Positions 1 to 8,477 of a DNA stretch of 36,251 bases are shown here, in pieces; within the stretch, counting starts at the first letter, position 1; every line of letters begins with the position of its first letter. The DNA is from an uncultured Bacilli bacterium. Its GTDB lineage: Bacteria > Bacillota_I > Bacilli_A > RF39 > UBA660. The notes under the pieces are model-generated. The model did no database searches and was not told where the DNA came from. It saw only the letters and a list, made by a program, of their open reading frames with translations. The stretch spans positions 1-36,251 of the forward strand of contig CALVSA010000012.1 in the NCBI GenBank assembly GCA_944358825.1. Reading direction: 5' to 3'. Made by a program: the position numbers and the translations under genes.

Positions 1-72
1 AACATGGTATATATTATACTATAATCAGACTAAATGCCGCAAATTTATTAAAACGGCATTCCAAATGAAAAT
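1..72. repeat. Left copy of terminal inverted repeat
   Basis: These 72 bases are the exact reverse complement of 36180-36251. Identity continues loosely for about five more bases (one mismatch) and then stops. The repeat contains a 7-bp stem (AATGCCG 33-39 with CGGCATT 54-60). The repeat probably continues outside the window, so positions 72/73 and 36179/36180 would mark the inner boundary of a longer dispersed element present in inverted orientation. It could also be a short REP- or MITE-like repeat. No transposase is visible. Confidence 0.9.
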
Positions 73-149
73 CAACATTTTTTTAAAAAATGTATTAAAG
101 CTCTATACTTTTTTAAAAAAAACATTTATAATTAAAGGGGTGATTATTT

Positions 150-1373
150 TTGAGTAAGATTAAAGATGTTTATGCAAGAGAAATATTAGATTCAAGGGGA
201 AATCCAACGGTTGAAGTTGAAATTACATTAAATAGTGGTATTAAAGCGGTGGCATCTGTTCCATCTGGAGCATCTGTTGGTAGTCATGAGGCTTTAGAAC
301 TTCGTGATTTAGATAAGAATAGATATAATGGTAAGGGTGTTTTGAAAGCTGTTAATAATGTTAATACAATTATTCGTAGTAATATTATTGGTCTAGATTC
401 ATTAGAGCAAGAAAAGTTAGATAAGTTATTAATTTCTCTAGATGGTACTGATAATAAAAGCAAGTTAGGCGCAAATGCTATTTTAGGTGTTTCTTTGGCT
501 AATTTAAAAGCTGCTAGTATGTTTTTAGGTAAAGAATTATATTCTTATGTTGGTGATGGAACTTTACTTCCTAGATGTATGATGAATATTTTAAATGGTG
601 GGGCGCATGCTTTTAATAATTTAGATATTCAAGAGTTTATGATTATTCCATCTAGTGATGATTATTTAGAAAATTTAAGAATGGGCGCAGAGGTATTTCA
701 TAGTCTAAAAGCTATTTTAAAAGATAAAAATTTATCTGTTGCAGTAGGAGATGAAGGTGGTTTTGCACCGATGATTGACTCGACTATTGAGGCTTTAGAT
801 TTAATTAAAGAAGCGATAAGTAATGCTGGTTATGAGCTTGGTAAAGATATATTTTTAGCTTTAGATGTGGCCGCTAGTGAGTTTTATAAAGATGGAATTT
901 ATTATTTTGAAAATAAAGAATATAAATCTAGTGATTTAATTAGTTTTTATAAAGAATTAGTCGCTAAATATCATATTATTTCTATTGAAGATGGTATGTC
1001 TGAAGATGATTATGAGGGCTGGCAGGCTTTGACTAGAGAATTATCTAATATTCAACTAGTAGGTGATGATTTATTTGTTACTAATAAAAAGTTATTACAA
1101 ATTGGTATTGATAAGAAAATGGCAAATGCAATTTTAATTAAGTTAAATCAAATAGGAAGTTATACAGAGACAATAGAAACTATTAAGCTAGCTAAAGATA
1201 ATGGTTATAAAATAATTATATCGCATCGTAGTGGAGAGACTGAAGATAATTATATTGCAGATATTGCGGTTGGATTAAATTTAGGACAGATTAAGACTGG
1301 TTCTTTATCAAGAAGTGAGCGTTTAAGTAAGTATAATCGTTTAATTAGGATTAATGAGATGATTAAGAAGTAG
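150..1373 (+). CDS. eno: Enolase (phosphopyruvate hydratase)
   Basis: Glycolytic enzyme converting 2-phosphoglycerate to phosphoenolpyruvate in the cytosol. The N-terminus reads [18 protein letters not shown]. Substrate-loop PSGAS, catalytic Glu in GDEGGFAP, Mg ligands in [20 protein letters not shown] and VGDDLFVT, catalytic Lys in ILIKLNQIG, and SHRSGETED and QIKTGSLSR are all present. The start is TTG at 150, preceded by AAAGGGG at 134-140. No in-frame ATG gives the conserved N-terminus. At 407 residues it is about 20 shorter than usual, because the C-terminal tail after RLIRI is cut to a few residues. The missing part lies outside the active site, so the enzyme should be functional. It is the first gene inside the left repeat; the usual glycolytic neighbours are not in view. 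Confidence 0.97.
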   Translation: MSKIKDVYAREILDSRGNPTVEVEITLNSGIKAVASVPSGASVGSHEALELRDLDKNRYNGKGVLKAVNNVNTIIRSNIIGLDSLEQEKLDKLLISLDGTDNKSKLGANAILGVSLANLKAASMFLGKELYSYVGDGTLLPRCMMNILNGGAHAFNNLDIQEFMIIPSSDDYLENLRMGAEVFHSLKAILKDKNLSVAVGDEGGFAPMIDSTIEALDLIKEAISNAGYELGKDIFLALDVAASEFYKDGIYYFENKEYKSSDLISFYKELVAKYHIISIEDGMSEDDYEGWQALTRELSNIQLVGDDLFVTNKKLLQIGIDKKMANAILIKLNQIGSYTETIETIKLAKDNGYKIIISHRSGETEDNYIADIAVGLNLGQIKTGSLSRSERLSKYNRLIRINEMIKK

Positions 1374-1380
1374 GTGAGTT

Positions 1381-1899
1381 ATGAAAAAATTATTTTTGAT
1401 ATTTGGCTTAGTTTTTATTTTAGCAGGTTGTAGCAATCAAGTTGAAATAGGTATTGATGAAGATGTTGAAGATAATAAACTAGCTTATTTAGATATAAAA
1501 GATAATTTAACTAATCAAGAAGATTTTTCTAATTTAGAAGATATTCCTTGTAATATTACTGCTTCTGTTGATCGTATTAATGAAGAAGAAATTAGTTATC
1601 GCATTATTATTGATGATCCTAAAGTGAATATGTATGATGTTGAGGCTTTACTTATTCATAATAATTTTACGGAAGATATTTTTCCTTCTATTGGTATTTT
1701 AGATGAGACTGAATCTTTATTAGTAGATGGTCAAGATGTTAAGGGTATAAGTTTAGTTGGTTATATTGAAACTACTAAAGAAATTAGTGAGTTAGATTTA
1801 GAACTTCGTCTTTGGCTAAAATATATAGATGAAGAGGGACTTGATCATGAATTTTATTATAAAGTAGATGATTTTTCGACTAATATTGATAATAATTAG
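1381..1899 (+). CDS. Small lipoprotein of unknown function
   Basis: 172 residues. The first 16 or so form a signal peptide ending in the lipobox LAGC, so Cys16 or 17 should be lipidated and the acidic mature protein held on the outer face of the membrane. The rest (many Asp/Glu, predicted beta-rich) matches no family I recognise. AGGTGA lies just before the ATG. It starts 7 bases after the enolase stop and may be read through from it. The order with the Cse60-like gene and sortase suggests an envelope-related role, but nothing more can be said. Confidence 0.8.
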   Translation: MKKLFLIFGLVFILAGCSNQVEIGIDEDVEDNKLAYLDIKDNLTNQEDFSNLEDIPCNITASVDRINEEEISYRIIIDDPKVNMYDVEALLIHNNFTEDIFPSIGILDETESLLVDGQDVKGISLVGYIETTKEISELDLELRLWLKYIDEEGLDHEFYYKVDDFSTNIDNN

Positions 1900-1923
1900 T
1901 GTTAATATAATACTGGTGATATT

Positions 1924-2100
1924 ATGAAGGTTAAGGTAATTGATGAGTCGCACGAGAAAGATTTAGAAAGTAGTATTAATGAATTTATTGTAGATAAAGA
2001 TATTATTGATATTAAATTTAGTTGTTCGGCTTCTGTTTTTAGTGAAGAACAAATATATTGTTTTTCAGCTTTAATTATGTATAAAGACAAAAAGGAGTAA
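1924..2100 (+). CDS. Cse60-like small protein (DUF2758)
   Basis: A 58-residue reading frame beginning MKVKVIDESHEKDLE and containing the segments IIDIKFS and EEQIYCFSALIMY. This layout (charged start, DIKF strand, QIYCFSA strand) is what I remember of the Cse60/DUF2758 family. In Bacillus, cse60 was described as an early sporulation gene under SigE, but homologues occur widely in Bacilli and the molecular role is unknown. GGTGAT at 1915-1920 precedes the ATG. The assignment is by recall of the family pattern. Confidence 0.75.
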   Translation: MKVKVIDESHEKDLESSINEFIVDKDIIDIKFSCSASVFSEEQIYCFSALIMYKDKKE

Positions 2101-2129
2101 TTTTTGTTTTTTTCTTAAAGGGGGAATTT

Positions 2130-2834
2130 ATGAAGAAAAAGTTAATTGTTTTATTAATTATAGTTTTTGTTATTATGTTGTGTTTATTGTTTTACTATAA
2201 GTATTATGAATATAAATATATTAATATAAATAATATTGATATTCCTAATGTAGAGATAGATGCCGATAAAGCTAGTTATTTTTTTGATTTGGACAAATAT
2301 ATAGATGAGTATAAAAACGATCAAATAATTGGTTTAATTACGATTATGGATACTGATTTTTCTATGTTGTTTGCTCAAAGTGATGATAATTCTTATTATT
2401 TAGATCATTTATTAAATCATGAGTATAATAAATTAGGTTCTACTTTTTTAGATTATCGAGTTGATATTGATAATAGTCGAAAAATTAATATATATGGGCA
2501 TAATAATAATGATGTTGGTGTTTCTTTTAATTATATTATGAATTATGAGAATAAAAGTTTTTTTGATAAATATGATAAGATTTATATTTATACTAAAGAT
2601 ACTAGTTATGTATATGAGGTTTTTTCTGTGCAAATAGTTGATAGTAATTATATTCATATGAAGGTTGATTTTAATAATGATTATGAGTTTTATGATTATT
2701 TAGATAATGTTTTAGCTAATTCTATTTATTATAGAGAAATTAATTATGATGAGGTTAGTCGTGTTTTAACTCTTCAGACTTGTACTAATAGAAAAGATTT
2801 AGAATATTTATTGGTTAATGCGAGATTAATTTAG
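2130..2834 (+). CDS. Class B sortase
   Basis: A membrane-anchored transpeptidase that cuts a sorting signal on secreted proteins and joins them to the cell wall. One N-terminal membrane segment (residues 4-22) is followed by the sortase barrel. The catalytic His is in YGHNN (about residue 124), the Cys in LQTCT (about 216) and the Arg in LVNARLI at the very end. The spacing and the long helix-containing insert before Cys fit class B rather than A. AAAGGGGG precedes the ATG. No protein with an obvious sorting motif is encoded in the window, so substrates must be elsewhere. Confidence 0.9.
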   Translation: MKKKLIVLLIIVFVIMLCLLFYYKYYEYKYININNIDIPNVEIDADKASYFFDLDKYIDEYKNDQIIGLITIMDTDFSMLFAQSDDNSYYLDHLLNHEYNKLGSTFLDYRVDIDNSRKINIYGHNNNDVGVSFNYIMNYENKSFFDKYDKIYIYTKDTSYVYEVFSVQIVDSNYIHMKVDFNNDYEFYDYLDNVLANSIYYREINYDEVSRVLTLQTCTNRKDLEYLLVNARLI

Positions 2835-2913
2835 TGTTTTTATATGTAAATAGACTTTTTATATATTGTATAATTTATAATTTTGTTATATAATTTTTTT
2901 AGGGTTGATTTAT

Positions 2914-3663
2914 ATGAAGAAGAGAGTTTTTGATACATTTGTTATCTTAATAATATTATTGATTGCCATTATTTATGGTTATAAATTTTTTGCTATGGCA
3001 ATGGGTATTTGTGCTGTTTTATCTTTTTTGGAGTTTTTTAAGTACAAATATAATAATGATTTAGATATTATAAAAGTTATTGGTATTTTATGTTTGCTTT
3101 TTATATTATTTAATAGTGTTTTTTATAATTTGCCAATTATTTTACCAGTAGTTATATCTTTATTATTATTAGTAATACCGATAGTTATATATGATAATTC
3201 AAAAAAATATAATATTAATGATGCTTTATATTTATTTGGTATTATTGTCTTTTTATCACTTGCTTATAATGTGTTAGTTTTAATATGCAAAATAGATGTT
3301 TTTAGATGTATTTATGTATTTTTAATTGCGTTTATGTTTGATATTTATTCTTATGTTGGTACTAGTTTAATAGGAAGACATAAGATTAATAAGACTAATA
3401 GGACTATTGAGGGAAGTATTGTAGGAATAGTTATGGCTTCTTTGATTGGTTCTGTATATCATTATAATTTTATTGGTGATGAGATATTAGTAATTATTGT
3501 AATTTCATTTATTTTATCGATTGCTAGTGTATTAGGAGATATATTATTTTATAATATAAAGAATTATTTTAATAAGGAAAAAAGACAAGTAAAAGTTATT
3601 GATCAGTTTGATAGTGTTTTACTAGCCGCTATTTTATATATAATTGTAATTAATATTTTATAG
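2914..3663 (+). CDS. cdsA: CdsA-like phosphatidate cytidylyltransferase (divergent)
   Basis: Polytopic membrane protein of about 249 residues. CdsA makes CDP-diacylglycerol from CTP and phosphatidate, the branch point of phospholipid synthesis. About seven hydrophobic segments come first. The C-terminal half carries DIYSYVGTSLIGRHKI, TIEGSIVG, SVLGDILFYNIKN and VIDQFDSVLLA, which line up with the family landmarks (D..AY..G...GKH, TxEG, GDL.ES, DRxDS). The usual KR and HGG residues are changed, so it is a divergent member. I chose the ATG at 2914 (AGGG at 2901-2904) over a TTG at 2905. rseP follows 8 bases later, the same order as in many Bacilli. Confidence 0.8.
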   Translation: MKKRVFDTFVILIILLIAIIYGYKFFAMAMGICAVLSFLEFFKYKYNNDLDIIKVIGILCLLFILFNSVFYNLPIILPVVISLLLLVIPIVIYDNSKKYNINDALYLFGIIVFLSLAYNVLVLICKIDVFRCIYVFLIAFMFDIYSYVGTSLIGRHKINKTNRTIEGSIVGIVMASLIGSVYHYNFIGDEILVIIVISFILSIASVLGDILFYNIKNYFNKEKRQVKVIDQFDSVLLAAILYIIVINIL

Positions 3664-3671
3664 GAGGATTT

Positions 3672-4706
3672 ATGACAATAATATTATTCATTTTAATTTT
3701 AAGTTTAATTATAGTTATTCACGAATTTGGACATTTTTTATTTGCTAAATTATATGGCGTTTATGTATATGAGTTTTCTTTAGGAATGGGAAAGAAACTT
3801 TGGAGTACTAAAAAAGGAGAAACTGAATATTCTATTAGGTTAATACCACTTGGAGGTTTTGTTTCTTTAGCAGGAGAAACTGTAGAAGAAGATAATGATA
3901 TTCCTAAAGATAGAAGATTACAATCTAAAAGTGTTTTTCAAAGATTTATGATTATGTTTGCGGGTGCTGGAATGAATTTTGTACTAGCATTAGTTTTACT
4001 ATTTTTTAGTTCATTAATATTTGGAAGTGTTACTACAAAACCGATTATTGGTAATATGGAAGATGAATATCCTGCTTATCAAGCTGGTATTAGAGAAAAT
4101 GATACTATTATTTCTATTGATGGAAAAGAAATTGATACTTGGGAAGATGCAATGTGGGAAGTACAAATGTCTAATGGTAAGACGCTTGATTTTGTTTTAG
4201 AAGATGAAAATGGAATAACTAAATATGCAAAAGTTACTCCAGAAAAACAAGAGACTGATGAGGGAACTACTTATATTTATGGAATAAGTAAATATAATGA
4301 GAAAGAGTATGGATTAGCACAAGCAGGAGTTTATGCATTTGAGAAATTAGGTTCCACTTTTAAACTTATGGGAAATACTATTAAAAGTTTATTTGTAGGA
4401 CAAGTAGGAGTAGATGATTTATCTGGTCCAGTTGGTATATTTACAGTAATTGATGCCCAGGCAAAAGCGGGTGTTGAGAGTGTTATTTATTTGATCGCCT
4501 TTTTAAGCGTTAACGTTGGTGTTATTAATTTGATTCCTTTTCCTGCTTTTGATGGGGGACGTATTTTATTCTTGTTTATTGAAAAAATCAAAGGTAGTCC
4601 AGTAGATTCAAGATTAGAAAATACTATTCATAATATTGGATTTATGCTACTTATGTTACTTATGATATATGTTACGTTTAATGACGTGTTTAGAATAATA
4701 AAATGA
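3672..4706 (+). CDS. rseP: Site-2 intramembrane metalloprotease RseP/RasP
   Basis: 344 residues. It cleaves membrane-embedded substrates such as anti-sigma factors and remnant signal peptides. The zinc motif HEFGH (residues 17-21) lies in the first membrane segment. A PDZ domain (about 125-200, with GIRENDTIISIDGK) sits in the middle, and the C-terminal membrane segment holds NLIPFPAFDGG, which supplies the third zinc ligand. TAGGAGG lies just before the ATG. It is directly downstream of the CdsA-like gene and 11 bases from the FtsW-like gene, forming an envelope operon. Confidence 0.96.
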   Translation: MTIILFILILSLIIVIHEFGHFLFAKLYGVYVYEFSLGMGKKLWSTKKGETEYSIRLIPLGGFVSLAGETVEEDNDIPKDRRLQSKSVFQRFMIMFAGAGMNFVLALVLLFFSSLIFGSVTTKPIIGNMEDEYPAYQAGIRENDTIISIDGKEIDTWEDAMWEVQMSNGKTLDFVLEDENGITKYAKVTPEKQETDEGTTYIYGISKYNEKEYGLAQAGVYAFEKLGSTFKLMGNTIKSLFVGQVGVDDLSGPVGIFTVIDAQAKAGVESVIYLIAFLSVNVGVINLIPFPAFDGGRILFLFIEKIKGSPVDSRLENTIHNIGFMLLMLLMIYVTFNDVFRIIK

Positions 4707-4717
4707 GGGTGATGTAG

Positions 4718-5860
4718 ATGCTTAAGAAAATAGATAAACCACTACTTATTATTAGTTTTGCATTATTTGTCTTTGGATTAATAATGATTTTAAGTGCATC
4801 ATCTATGGAATCTTATATGAGATATGATGCTAGTCCTTATCATTATTTTATTAGACAAGCTATTTTCTTGGGCGTTGGTTTTGTTGCTTTTATTTTTGTT
4901 ATTTTTTTTCCTACTAAAAATTATAAACCACTTGCTAATATTTTAATTATAATTATTAGTTTAATTTTATTTGCTCTAACTTTATGGGGATATAGTGCTA
5001 ATTCTGCTCAAAGTTGGTTTTCTATTGGACCTTTTAATATTCAACCGAGTGAATTTACTAAAGTAATAATTATTATATATTTAGCTATTTATTATGAAAA
5101 ACATAAAAATGAGTTAGATAATCCATGGATATTGATAAAACCAATTTTATTTTGTGTTGTAATTGCGGCTTTAGTAGCTATTCAACCGGATTTAGGAACG
5201 GCGGGAATTGTTGTTCTTATGTCGCTTATTATATTTTATTCTCTTCCTATGTCAAAGAAGGCAAAATCTACTTTTAATAAATTATTTTTAGTAATAATAC
5301 TTGTATTTTTAGCGGTTTTAGTTACTACAAAAGGATCTTTTTTAAAGGATTATCAGCTTCAAAGATTTAATTTTTTAGATCCTTGTGATAGATATCAGGA
5401 AGAATCAGGATATCAATTATGTAATAGCTTTATTGCGTTTAAAAATGGAGGATTAACAGGACAAGGTGTAGGAGAGAGTACTCAAAAATATTTATATTTG
5501 CCAGAATCTTATACTGATTTTATATTTCCAATTATAGTAGAAGAGTGGGGGTTAATTGTTGGTATTTTAATTATTGTATTATTATTTGTAGTTTTATATA
5601 GATTATTAAAAATTGCAACGCATGCTCCTAATATTAGATGTAGTTTAATTGCATATGGAGTGTTTAGTTATGTATTTTTACATATTGCAATTAATTTAAT
5701 AGGTGTTATGGGTCTAGGACCATTAACGGGTGTTCCACTTCCGTTTTTGAGTTATGGTGGATCTTATGCTTTATCTTTATGTATTGCTTTAGGTTTAGCG
5801 CAAAGAGTGGCTATTGAAAGTAATATTGTAAAGAAGAGTAAAAAGTTAAAAAAGAAATAA
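4718..5860 (+). CDS. ftsW: FtsW/RodA/SpoVE-family glycosyltransferase (FtsW-like)
   Basis: A peptidoglycan polymerase with about ten membrane segments that polymerises lipid II together with a class B PBP. The family signatures are present: SASSMESY in the first loop, GPFNIQPSEFTKV, AIQPDLGTA, ESYTDFIFPIIVEEWG and the C-terminal PLTGVPLPFLSYGGS. The loop sequences look closer to FtsW than RodA, but with no partner PBP nearby the exact role (division, elongation or sporulation) is not fixed. Length (380) is normal. It ends the run of genes from 2914, and a terminator follows immediately. Confidence 0.9.
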   Translation: MLKKIDKPLLIISFALFVFGLIMILSASSMESYMRYDASPYHYFIRQAIFLGVGFVAFIFVIFFPTKNYKPLANILIIIISLILFALTLWGYSANSAQSWFSIGPFNIQPSEFTKVIIIIYLAIYYEKHKNELDNPWILIKPILFCVVIAALVAIQPDLGTAGIVVLMSLIIFYSLPMSKKAKSTFNKLFLVIILVFLAVLVTTKGSFLKDYQLQRFNFLDPCDRYQEESGYQLCNSFIAFKNGGLTGQGVGESTQKYLYLPESYTDFIFPIIVEEWGLIVGILIIVLLFVVLYRLLKIATHAPNIRCSLIAYGVFSYVFLHIAINLIGVMGLGPLTGVPLPFLSYGGSYALSLCIALGLAQRVAIESNIVKKSKKLKKK

Positions 5861-5863
5861 GTT

Positions 5864-5895
5864 TTCTAATTTTGTGAAAATTGGAGACTTTTTTC
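5864..5895 (+). terminator. Intrinsic terminator after the ftsW-like gene
   Basis: TTCTAATTTT (5864-5873), loop GTG and AAAATTGGAG (5877-5886) form a 10-bp stem with two G-U pairs, followed by CTTTTTTC. The 17 bases at 5861-5877 recur exactly at 5927-5943 without the right arm, so the second copy cannot terminate. Confidence 0.7.
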
Positions 5896-6050
5896 TTTCT
5901 AAAAAAGTGATAAAATACAGTTGAAAGTTTTCTAATTTTGTGATTTGTTATAAAATATGGTATTAAACTATGTAATAAAAATATTGGTTTTAATAATAAA
6001 TTTTATACTTTTCCTTATTTTTTAGCATTTTTACTTAAAAGATATTTAAA

Positions 6051-6083
6051 AGAAAAATAGTACCTAATGGGTATTATTTTTCT
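6051..6083 (+). other. Long hairpin upstream of the DGR-type target gene
   Basis: AGAAAAATAGTACC (6051-6064) pairs with GGTATTATTTTTCT (6070-6083), 14 bp with one G-U pair and a 5-base loop. There is no separate T-tract beyond the stem. It may insulate the next gene from upstream transcription. The rest of 5896-6092 is AT-rich and shows no gene. Confidence 0.55.
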
Positions 6084-6092
6084 AATTATTAC

Positions 6093-6121
6093 TTGAATAT
6101 AAAAATTAAATATGTTAAAAT
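6093..6121 (+). promoter_or_regulatory. Candidate promoter of the DGR-type target gene
   Basis: TTGAAT (6093-6098), 17-base spacer, TAAAAT (6116-6121). Predicted start of RNA near 6128, just before the AGGGAGA ribosome site at 6130-6136. Confidence 0.5.
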
Positions 6122-6144
6122 TATATTGTAGGGAGAATAGATAT

Positions 6145-7917
6145 ATGGAAAAGAAAAAGAAGATAACAATCATTATTAGTGTGGTCGTATTTTTATTTAT
6201 TTTAGCAGTAGGTACAGTTGCTTTTTTTAGATGGAATAGTCCTACTAATACAGATGTTGGTTTTAATATAGATGGTTTAGATGCCTATATTATATATAAT
6301 AAAGGAACTGATGTATTAACAGGTTTATTAGAGCCAACTGATAGTTATGCTAATACGTCTATTAGTACAGAGATTACTTTATATAAAAATACAACTAAAA
6401 CATTATATGGACATATTTATTTAGATATAGAACAAATAGGAGCTAATTTAGCTAATGAACCTGCTTTAAAATGGGTAATAACATCAAATAATCAAGTATT
6501 AAATGAAGGTAATTTTGTAGGTAGTAAAGTAGGAGATTCAAAAGCATTAAAGATAAATATTCCTTTATCTCAAACAGAACAAAAATTTCAAATATATATA
6601 TGGTTAGATGAGAATATGGATATAAATGATGAAATAGAAGGAGAAACTTTATCTACAATAGTTAGAGCAGAAGCTAGTGAAGTTGAGTATCCGACAGATC
6701 CTAATCCACCAAAATTAGTGGATAACATGATACCAGTAATGTATAATGGAAGTAACTGGGTAAAAGCAGATAGTAGTAATACTAATTCAACATACAAATG
6801 GTACGATTATACAAATAAACAATGGGCTAATGCGGTACTAGTAAGTAGTACAAATAGAAATACATATGTAGAAGCAGAAGTAGGTACTGTAATACCAGAG
6901 TCTGAAGTGCTCGCATATTATGTATGGATACCAAGATATAAATATAAAGTATTTAATATAACTAAAACGATTGGAACGGATAGTTATAACGCTTCTACTA
7001 CTGGTATAGATATAGTATTTGAACAAGGTACAGCATCAACTGGAGAGATAAATTGTAATAACTATTCATTTGCAACTGCCACAAGTAGTGCAACAAACGA
7101 AACATGTAGTGGAACAAATGGACAGTATTATACACACCCAGCCTTTACATTTGGAGATACTGAACTAACAGGAATATGGGTAGGAAAGTTTGAAGTATCA
7201 GGAAGTACTACTCAAATAAAAACAGTTCCAAATGTATCAAGTTTAAGAAGGCAAACAGTAAGTAATTTTTATAGTGCAATCAAAAGTATGCAAAATAGTG
7301 GTAATGTATATGGTTTAAGTAGTGATACAAATAAAGTAGATTCACATATGTTAAAAAATTTAGAATGGGGGGCAGTAGCATATTTAACGCATAGTGATTA
7401 TGGAAGATGTAATGGAAGTAGTTGTGAAGAAGTAACAATAAATAATAATAGTAGTTATACAACAGGAGGAGGAAACTACGTATCTAATGTAGCCCAAAGT
7501 AGCACAGGAAATATATATGGAATATATGATTTATCAGGAGGAGCATTTGAATATGTAATGGGAAATATGTCAAGTGGAAGTGGGAGTTATACATATAATG
7601 CAAAATCAGCAGGAAGTAACTTTAGTTATAGCGCATCAACCGCTAAATATATAGATACATATGCCTATGGAACAAGTTCTGGTGATCAAACAGCGTACAA
7701 TCGAGCAAGATTAGGAGATGCGGCAGGAGAAGTAGTATCATCATCTTACACTGCATGGAATAATGATTACGCGGGCTTCGTCTACTCGTCTGCCCCGTGG
7801 TTCCGTCGCGGTGGCAACTGTAGCAATGGCTCTGGCGCGGGCGTGTTCTACTTCAACTACAGCGATGGTAATGCGGACTCTTTCTACTCGGCTCGTGCGG
7901 CTTTGCTTGCGCTTTAA
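6145..7917 (+). CDS. Membrane-anchored surface protein with a hypervariable C-terminal C-type-lectin/FGE-like domain (DGR target)
   Basis: 590 residues from the ATG at 6145 (AGGGAGA 8 bases upstream; an ATG at 6112 lacks a ribosome site and lies in the promoter). Residues 3-28 are a membrane segment or signal anchor. About 30-170 is a beta-rich region reminiscent of TasA/camelysin-type surface proteins. The middle contains VMYNGSNWVKAD and VLAYYVWIPRYKYKV. The C-terminus has GIYDLSGGAFEYVMGN and SAPWFRRGGN, typical of the formylglycine-enzyme/C-type-lectin fold used by DGR variable proteins. The last 48 codons are the variable region (separate entry). The catalytic Cys residues of true formylglycine enzymes are not recognisable, so a binding role is more likely than catalysis. 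A-rich codon use differs from the T-rich flanking genes and suggests the gene came from elsewhere. Confidence 0.85.
   Translation: MEKKKKITIIISVVVFLFILAVGTVAFFRWNSPTNTDVGFNIDGLDAYIIYNKGTDVLTGLLEPTDSYANTSISTEITLYKNTTKTLYGHIYLDIEQIGANLANEPALKWVITSNNQVLNEGNFVGSKVGDSKALKINIPLSQTEQKFQIYIWLDENMDINDEIEGETLSTIVRAEASEVEYPTDPNPPKLVDNMIPVMYNGSNWVKADSSNTNSTYKWYDYTNKQWANAVLVSSTNRNTYVEAEVGTVIPESEVLAYYVWIPRYKYKVFNITKTIGTDSYNASTTGIDIVFEQGTASTGEINCNNYSFATATSSATNETCSGTNGQYYTHPAFTFGDTELTGIWVGKFEVSGSTTQIKTVPNVSSLRRQTVSNFYSAIKSMQNSGNVYGLSSDTNKVDSHMLKNLEWGAVAYLTHSDYGRCNGSSCEEVTINNNSSYTTGGGNYVSNVAQSSTGNIYGIYDLSGGAFEYVMGNMSSGSGSYTYNAKSAGSNFSYSASTAKYIDTYAYGTSSGDQTAYNRARLGDAAGEVVSSSYTAWNNDYAGFVYSSAPWFRRGGNCSNGSGAGVFYFNYSDGNADSFYSARAALLAL
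7771..7917 (+). other. DGR variable region (VR) at the 3' end of the surface-protein gene
   Basis: At 7771 the sequence changes from AT-rich to GC-rich. By hand count the 48 codons to the stop have 86 of 144 G+C and only 16 A, and none of the 48 ends in A. Many codons are of NNC/NNT form at places where related proteins carry Asn runs (Cys-Ser, Gly, Tyr-Ser-Asp, Asp, Phe-Tyr), the pattern produced when template adenines in AAC/AAT codons are mutated by a DGR. Conserved frame residues (PWFRRGGN, AGVFYF, SARAALL) surround them. No template repeat and no reverse transcriptase is in the window. Confidence 0.75.
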
Positions 7918-7923
7918 GACTTC

Positions 7924-7959
7924 CGAGGGCTCGTCCCTCGTCGAACCACGAAGTGGTTC
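7924..7959 (+). other. Two tandem hairpins just after the variable region
   Basis: CGAGGG (7924-7929)/CCCTCG (7935-7940) with loop CTCGT, then GAACCAC (7943-7949)/GTGGTTC (7953-7959) with loop GAA. Known DGRs need a short hairpin or cruciform directly 3' of the variable region for efficient retrohoming; the second hairpin fits in size and place. The rest of 7960-8231 has no gene. Another GC-rich scrap lies at 8044-8075. Confidence 0.65.
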
Positions 7960-8231
7960 CCTTGTGAAACTGTCATTGAATTTCCCTCAAAATATAATAG
8001 AACAAGGGGAAGTAGTATAAAATTTTTGCAAGTTTTGGATATGCGTAGGCTCGCCCGAAGCGTGCTTTGTACCTTAACTTTTGTTGTTTTTATGGTATGA
8101 AAAATAAATATGTAGGATAATTATGACTATTAAATTTGATAATACATTATATAAATTCATGATGTCAAATTTTAGTAATTATATTGTAATTTATGTTTTA
8201 ATGTGTTAAATTATATTAAGAGGGTGATTAT

Positions 8232-8477
8232 ATGGAAGAAGATACTGTGGTGTCGATTGATACTAAAAAAATTAATGAAGAAGTTGTTAAGGATACTATT
8301 AAAGAGGTATATAAAACACTAGAAGAGAAAGGTTATAATGCTACTAGTCAAATAGTTGGTTATTTGCTTAGTGGTGATTTAGGTTATATTTCTAGTTACA
8401 AAAATGCTCGAAATAAGGTTGCTAATTTAGATAGGGCTGAAGTAGTTGAATTTCTTCTTAATAATTTTTTAAGATGA
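8232..8477 (+). CDS. ireB: IreB family regulatory phosphoprotein (UPF0297)
   Basis: 81 residues with the family pattern VSIDTKKINEEVVKDTIKEVYKTLEEKGYNATSQIVGYLLSGDLGYI (shown by its parts at residues 8-54) and a Thr-rich start. In Enterococcus, IreB is phosphorylated by the Ser/Thr kinase IreK and tunes cell-wall stress resistance. AGAGGGTGAT precedes the ATG. Its TGA overlaps the ATG of ruvX, and the order ireB-ruvX-DUF1292-mltG is the standard Bacilli cluster. No kinase gene is in the window. Confidence 0.95.
   Translation: MEEDTVVSIDTKKINEEVVKDTIKEVYKTLEEKGYNATSQIVGYLLSGDLGYISSYKNARNKVANLDRAEVVEFLLNNFLR

Noticed and set aside
6145-7917. Active formylglycine-generating or sulfatase-modifying enzyme
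   Set aside because: No catalytic Cys pair is visible; the fold features are those of a binding domain at a variable C-terminus.
7763-8020. Plus-strand frame of 85 codons in the GC-rich region
   Set aside because: It overlaps the variable region out of frame, has no ribosome site and exists only because the VR lacks A-rich stop codons.
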